NCBI GenBank assembly: GCA_964548175.1
Contig: CAZJQS010000022.1
Location: 1-64,000, forward strand
Direction of reading: 5' to 3'
From: JANQPA01 sp964548175
GTDB taxonomy: Bacteria > Bacteroidota > Bacteroidia > Chitinophagales > Saprospiraceae
Length of the DNA stretch: 64,000 nucleotides
Shown: piece by piece, positions 60,072 to 64,000 of the stretch
Layout: each line of letters starts with the position of its first letter
How positions within the stretch are numbered: the first letter of the stretch is position 1
Notes under the pieces: model-generated
Databases searched by the model: none
What the model was told of the DNA's origin: nothing
What the model saw: the letters and a program-made list of their open reading frames with translations, nothing else
Program-made: the position numbers and the translations under genes

Positions 60072-61841
60072 TTATACATGCATTTTTTCAAAAGCCTGAT
60101 CTAACTCGGCTTCGAATTTTTTAAAATCTTCAGATTCAAAGGGGGAATAGTTCATCTGTTTCAAAATATTAATGACCTTTTTATAAAAAGGATTGACCTT
60201 TTCGAAAGAGTCAAAATCGACCTCTGCCTCTGTTACCTCGAGCACTTTGTCGACCATGTATTCCTGCCGGGCCAGTGGGGTACGGGCATCTACCTTATCA
60301 AAGGCATCTTGCTGGAGAATAATAGCGTCGACCACTTCCGATTTCCAAAACGTCAGATGGGTTTCGATGGAAACACCGTCATCGCCAAGGATATTGATCT
60401 GCTCGGCTGCTTCTCTGCCGCGCAGTAGGATGTTCTTTAGTTTTTCGACCTTATCCACCCAGTCCGGAGAAATTTGCTCGGTCAATGTTTCTCTTAGTTC
60501 AGGATATTCCAGGTATTTGGAATAGCTTTCTATGGGATCGATGGCAGGGTAGCGCTTACTGTTGGCCCGTTGTTGGGAAAGAGCATAAAAGCAACGAGCC
60601 ACTTTTTTGGTCGATTCGGTTACGGGTTCTTTGAGGTTACCTCCTGCCGGAGAGACGGTCCCGATGAAGGTAATGGAGCCGGTTTGGCCGTTGTTGAGGT
60701 ACACTATGCCCGCTCTGGAGTAGAAATTGGAGATAATGGCCGGCAGGTCCATGGGGAAGGCATCCGGACCGGGCAGTTCTTCCAGTCGATTGGACATTTC
60801 CCTTAAGGCCTGCGCCCAGCGGGAGGTGGAATCCGCCAGCATGAGCACCCGTTGTCCCATAGCCCGATAATACTCGGCTATGGTCATGGCGGTATATACG
60901 GAAGCTTCCCGGGCTGCCACCGGCATATTGGACGTATTGGCGATAATCGTAGTGCGTTGCATCAGCTTATCTCCGGTCCAGGGATCGTCGAGCTCCACGA
61001 ATTCGGTGAAGAGCTCTACGACTTCGTTGGCTCGTTCCCCACAGGCGGCGATGATCACGATATCCGCTTCAGCTTGTTTGGAAATGGCTTGCTGCATGAC
61101 CGTTTTGCCGCTCCCGAACGGACCGGGAATGAACCCGGTGCCGCCTTCTACAATGGGGTTGAGGGTGTCGATGGTGCGAACGCCGGTTTCCAGTAATTTA
61201 AAGGGCCGGGGCTTGCTTTTGTAGGCTTTGACTGCTTTTTTGACCGGCCATTTTTGCATCATGCTGACCGGCAACTCATTGCCTTGCTTATCCGTCAGCA
61301 CGGCAATTGTATCGGTCACTTTATAATTTCCGGTTGTCACTAGGGATTTGATCGTGTAGCGGCCTTCCATTTTGAACGGTACCATGATTTTGTGCGGGCG
61401 GTTGTTTTCCTGCACCTCACCCAGCCAGTCAGCTGCTGTGACGATATCGCCGGGTTGGGCAATGGGCGTAAAGGTCCATTTTTTTTCGAGATCGATAGCC
61501 GAAGTGTATTCGCCCCTTTTAAGGAAAACGCCGGTCATGGTTTTGAGGTCATGCATCAGACCATCATAAGTGCTGGACAATATCCCGGGGCCGAGGGTAG
61601 CCTCCAGCATATGGCCCGCAAACCTGACTTCTGTGCCGGGGCGTAATCCCCGGGTGCTTTCGAATACCTGGACGAAGGCCTTATCATCGAGTACTTTGAT
61701 GACTTCGGCCATCAGCGGGGTTTCGAAATGCTGGATGAAGCAAATTTCATTTTGGGCAACCGGGTCATTTACCTGGACGATTACCAGGTTGGCAATAATG
61801 CCGTTTACCTTACCCACGGTATGTTGTGCTGTTTCTTTCAT
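60072..61841 (-). CDS. V-type ATPase catalytic subunit A
   Basis: 589 residues. The Walker A loop GPFGSGKT is at 240-247; a Glu in CGERANEV (arginine-finger partner region) and the bulge domain typical of V-type A (about 115-190) are present. It hydrolyses ATP in A/B pairs. Length fits the bacterial V-type (about 580-600). The gene sits 3 nt after the DUF2764 gene and before subunit B. Confidence 0.95.
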   Translation of the reverse strand: MKETAQHTVGKVNGIIANLVIVQVNDPVAQNEICFIQHFETPLMAEVIKVLDDKAFVQVFESTRGLRPGTEVRFAGHMLEATLGPGILSSTYDGLMHDLKTMTGVFLKRGEYTSAIDLEKKWTFTPIAQPGDIVTAADWLGEVQENNRPHKIMVPFKMEGRYTIKSLVTTGNYKVTDTIAVLTDKQGNELPVSMMQKWPVKKAVKAYKSKPRPFKLLETGVRTIDTLNPIVEGGTGFIPGPFGSGKTVMQQAISKQAEADIVIIAACGERANEVVELFTEFVELDDPWTGDKLMQRTTIIANTSNMPVAAREASVYTAMTIAEYYRAMGQRVLMLADSTSRWAQALREMSNRLEELPGPDAFPMDLPAIISNFYSRAGIVYLNNGQTGSITFIGTVSPAGGNLKEPVTESTKKVARCFYALSQQRANSKRYPAIDPIESYSKYLEYPELRETLTEQISPDWVDKVEKLKNILLRGREAAEQINILGDDGVSIETHLTFWKSEVVDAIILQQDAFDKVDARTPLARQEYMVDKVLEVTEAEVDFDSFEKVNPFYKKVINILKQMNYSPFESEDFKKFEAELDQAFEKMHV

Positions 61842-61844
61842 ATA

Positions 61845-62678
61845 TCAATCCTGCTTTTGAGTCAGTTTAATAGCTGCCTGCTCTAATCGCCCGAGCTCAC
61901 GCCTTACGATGGCTTCTCCTTTTACGGGATCCAGGCCCAACCGGTGTTCCAATATCATTAATTTGATCAAATACCCCAGTACTACTTCAATAGAGAAGTA
62001 ATGGAAGGTATTGGCCTCATCGATAAAATCCCACTTAATGAGATCGATGGCCTTTTCCCTTTCCAGCAGATGGTCGTTCTCCAAGGCATTGAGTAAGCGG
62101 TCAAGATAGTTTTTTTCATTGGAAAGGCCAAAATCTCTGAGGTGGCTTTGTGCAAGAGCTTGTGTTACTTCATTATCACCAATAAGCTGGCCGTCCATGG
62201 ATAACTCATAAGTCCGGCAATTCCAGGCAGCCAGGATGTTGTTCAGGTCGCGCTCGAAGGTGAACCAGTAGTTGAGAAAGCCGCAGGTAGTATCCAGTAC
62301 ATGGTCAAAATAGAGTCGCGTGAGTTGGTTTTCCCAGCTCAGGTTAGCCCATATGGGAGATTCCTGCTGGACGGCTTCATAGAAACGATACATATAAGCA
62401 GGCAACTGGCCTGGTTCTTTTATTTTTTCTTCCAACTCTTCTATGGTCCACTCACTGAACGGATGTGGAGTACTGTTCTTTTTGAGGGCTAGGTCTAACA
62501 GAAGTTTATGGCTATAAGGCAAGAATAGAAAACGGACGAGATCAAAGTCTTCAGGCCGAAGCATCTCTTCGAGCTCTTCGAGAAATTCACTGACGGAGAA
62601 GGAGAGTTTGGATTGCTCCAGGGCCAGTTCAGGCAGACCTGCTACCAGAAAATAGTAATTTCGCTTGCTGCTCATCAT
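61845..62678 (-). CDS. DUF2764 family V-ATPase operon protein
   Basis: 277 residues, helical, with YYFLVAGLPEL near 7-17, 'RPEDFDLVRFLFLPYSHKLLLDL' and 'NWAAWNCR'-like WNCRTYE (Cys near 153). This is the DUF2764 family found in the V-ATPase operons of Bacteroidota, Chlamydiae and spirochaetes, which lack a recognised subunit C. It may fill the C-like role, but this is unproven. It overlaps subunit E by 4 nt (ATGA) and precedes subunit A by 3 nt. Confidence 0.88.
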   Translation of the reverse strand: MMSSKRNYYFLVAGLPELALEQSKLSFSVSEFLEELEEMLRPEDFDLVRFLFLPYSHKLLLDLALKKNSTPHPFSEWTIEELEEKIKEPGQLPAYMYRFYEAVQQESPIWANLSWENQLTRLYFDHVLDTTCGFLNYWFTFERDLNNILAAWNCRTYELSMDGQLIGDNEVTQALAQSHLRDFGLSNEKNYLDRLLNALENDHLLEREKAIDLIKWDFIDEANTFHYFSIEVVLGYLIKLMILEHRLGLDPVKGEAIVRRELGRLEQAAIKLTQKQD

Positions 62679-63301
62679 TCGCCGTTGAATAACAGTTTTT
62701 TAGTTCTCGGTCTCAGGTAATCCAGGAAAAAGGCCTCGAAGTCTTTGTCTGTAAAGGAGATAATATAGTTGCCGTCAGAAGGGCCGATGCGGAATCCGGA
62801 GGTGAGTTTGCCGTCAAAATTGACTTCCAGGCCGCCATTGAGCACTTCTTTACTTTTGGCTGAGAAATACTGGTAAAGTTTATCTTCCTGATCGGGGGGT
62901 AAAAAGAGGGACAACTGGGAAGGGGCGTCATCCTGCTCCCGCCAGTTTTGGATCAGTTGCTCGATGGTTCTTTTGAGAAAATCTTCATCAGAGAAAGTGG
63001 TGTGGAGTGGTTCGGATACGATTTTGGAGGTAATGAGCCGGCTGATCTGTTGTTTAAGAGCGCTGATGGATTGCCTGGCGGCGAGGTCTAATTCCGAGGT
63101 AACATTTCTGCTGAGCTCTTCATTTTCCTTTTGGGCTTTTTTCCGGATTTCATCCGCTTCTTTTTCCGCCTCCCGAAGGATATTGTCTGCTTTTTGTCTT
63201 GCCTCGTTGATCAGTTGTTCCGCTTTTTCTTGTCCTTTGTTGACACCTTCCTGGTAGATTTTATCCAGCAAAGTCTGAAGTTGTTGCTCCATGAGTTGCA
63301 T
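62675..63301 (-). CDS. V-type ATPase subunit E (peripheral stalk)
   Basis: 208 residues. The N-terminal half is a long charged coiled coil ('NKGQEKAEQLINEARQKADNILREAEKEADEIRKK') and the C-terminal half is a globular alpha/beta domain ('GLEVNFDGKLTSGFRIGPSDGNYIISFTDKDFEAFFLDYL'). It forms the outer stalk that holds the stator. First gene of the operon; a subunit G/H partner is not visible. Confidence 0.9.
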   Translation of the reverse strand: MQLMEQQLQTLLDKIYQEGVNKGQEKAEQLINEARQKADNILREAEKEADEIRKKAQKENEELSRNVTSELDLAARQSISALKQQISRLITSKIVSEPLHTTFSDEDFLKRTIEQLIQNWREQDDAPSQLSLFLPPDQEDKLYQYFSAKSKEVLNGGLEVNFDGKLTSGFRIGPSDGNYIISFTDKDFEAFFLDYLRPRTKKLLFNGE

Positions 63302-63373
63302 TGTTTATTTACAGCCGCAAAAAATGGTTTATATGATAAATTTTTACAGAAGCCTAATTTAAAAAATATCTGC

Positions 63374-64000
63374 TTACTTTTTCAGTAAGCGGGCTTTATT
63401 ATATTCAAAGTTCATTCTTGCAATGTGGGCGATGGAAATTTCCTGAGGGCATTCCACTTCGCAGGCTCCGGTATTGGTACAGTGTCCGAATCCTTCTGCT
63501 TCCATTTGTTCCACCATTTTTTCCACGCGTTGGGCCGCTTCGGGGCGCCCCTGAGGAAGCATGGCCAGATGGCTGATCTTAGCCCCGGTGAACAAAGCTG
63601 CGGAAGCGTTCTTGCAGGTTGCCACACAAGCGCCGCAGCCGATACAGGCTGCTGCGTCGAAGGCTGCCTCAGCTACATCATGACCGATGGGAATCGCATT
63701 GGCTTCGGGGGCGTCACCTGTCCGCGTGGAAATATAACCGCCTGCTTGCATTATGCGATCAAAAGCAGAGCGGTTGACGCGCAGATCCTGGATTACGGGA
63801 AAAGCGCGGGCGCGAAAAGGCTCCACATAGATGGTGTCTCCGTCCTTAAAATACCGCATGTGGAGCTGGCAGGTGGTGGTGGCGGCCTGAGGACCGTGGG
63901 CCCGGCCGTTGATGAACAAGCCACACTGGCCACAGATGCCTTCCCGGCAGTCGTGATCGAATTCAACAGGCCATTCGCCTTTTTCGATCAATTGTTCGTT
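63374..64000 (-). CDS. sdhB: Succinate dehydrogenase/fumarate reductase iron-sulfur subunit, 5' end beyond the window
   Basis: The frame stays open to the window edge, so the N-terminal part is missing; 208 residues are visible. CREGICGQCGLFINGRAHGPQAATTTC is the 2Fe-2S ligand set. CIGCGACVATC and the later Cys in CTNTGACEVECP hold the 4Fe-4S and 3Fe-4S cluster ligands. The sequence fits the B-type (fumarate reductase-like) subunit of Bacteroidota, in which sdhC and sdhA lie upstream. Direction cannot be told from this part alone. Confidence 0.92.
   Translation of the reverse strand, partial: NEQLIEKGEWPVEFDHDCREGICGQCGLFINGRAHGPQAATTTCQLHMRYFKDGDTIYVEPFRARAFPVIQDLRVNRSAFDRIMQAGGYISTRTGDAPEANAIPIGHDVAEAAFDAAACIGCGACVATCKNASAALFTGAKISHLAMLPQGRPEAAQRVEKMVEQMEAEGFGHCTNTGACEVECPQEISIAHIARMNFEYNKARLLKK

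Noticed and set aside
1..64000. tRNA, rRNA, prophage or plasmid origin
   Set aside because: I looked for T-loop and anticodon-stem patterns, rRNA-like conserved blocks, integrases and rep genes by eye and found none; a covariance search would be decisive.

Overview
The window looks like a chromosome segment of a gliding or surface-associated member of the Bacteroidota, most likely a Saprospiria/Lewinella-type marine or freshwater bacterium. The evidence is a gldA-gldF-gldG gliding-motility ABC transporter cluster, two secreted proteins ending in the 'gliding motility-associated C-terminal domain' (type B sorting signal of the type IX secretion system), a bacterial V-type ATPase operon with the DUF2764 gene, Bacteroidota -7 promoter boxes of the form TAnnTTTG, and little sign of Shine-Dalgarno sequences. 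The taxon is inferred from gene content only. I found no rRNA, tRNA, CRISPR array, intact insertion sequence or prophage.

Layout. 1-5.3 kb: gldA, a secreted protein, gldF, gldG and a DUF4340 protein, all +. 5.4-9.8 kb: S1/P1-like nuclease/phospholipase, DUF368 (PopT-type) lipid-carrier transporter, aroE and proline dehydrogenase. 10.2-24.4 kb: a surface/secretion block with a 2729-residue protein of about 26 Ig-like repeats, a secreted caspase-fold protein with a duplicated N-terminal module, and a second T9SS cargo protein. 24.5-30.9 kb: PiT-like permease, a broken MsrA-like lipoprotein, pyrG, a GT39-like membrane protein, a TrmH-family methyltransferase and an EVE-domain protein. 31.1-42.4 kb: a CARDB protein, then ilvA and ilvC, a GT39-btaB-btaA operon for betaine lipids, ppk1, an ArsC/LMWP-like protein and an outer-membrane barrel, mostly on the minus strand. 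42.7-46.8 kb: MsbA-type ABC exporter, small membrane protein, murB, methyltransferase. 46.8-53.1 kb: MlaD-family protein, two lipoproteins, and a probable copper-uptake locus (DUF3299-like protein, Cys-rich small protein, OprC-like TonB receptor). 53.6-55.6 kb: two universal stress proteins. 55.8-63.3 kb: V-ATPase operon E-DUF2764-A-B-D-I-K on the minus strand. The window ends inside a succinate dehydrogenase/fumarate reductase iron-sulfur gene.

The most unusual content is non-coding. Heptanucleotide tandem repeats of several unrelated sequences sit exactly at gene borders (directly against the gldA and gldF start codons, and between two convergent genes where a roughly 85-base tract has G-quadruplex potential). 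There are also several families of dispersed palindromic elements: nested inverted repeats at 33.7 and 53.4 kb and a related-looking one at 55.7 kb, a 106-bp repeat in two inverted copies at 30.3 and 48.5 kb, a TTAAGTATAA stem-loop at 32.3 and 50.1 kb, a string of five small hairpins at 32.1 kb, and a short motif found about 7 nt after three stop codons.

The most interesting coding observations are the btaA-btaB-GT39 operon next to polyphosphate kinase, which points to phosphorus-sparing membrane lipids; the OprC-type CxxxM and HxM copper ligands in the TonB receptor; the MsrA-like lipoprotein with His in place of the catalytic Cys plus two compensating frameshifts; and the secreted caspase-fold protein lying between two T9SS cargo genes.
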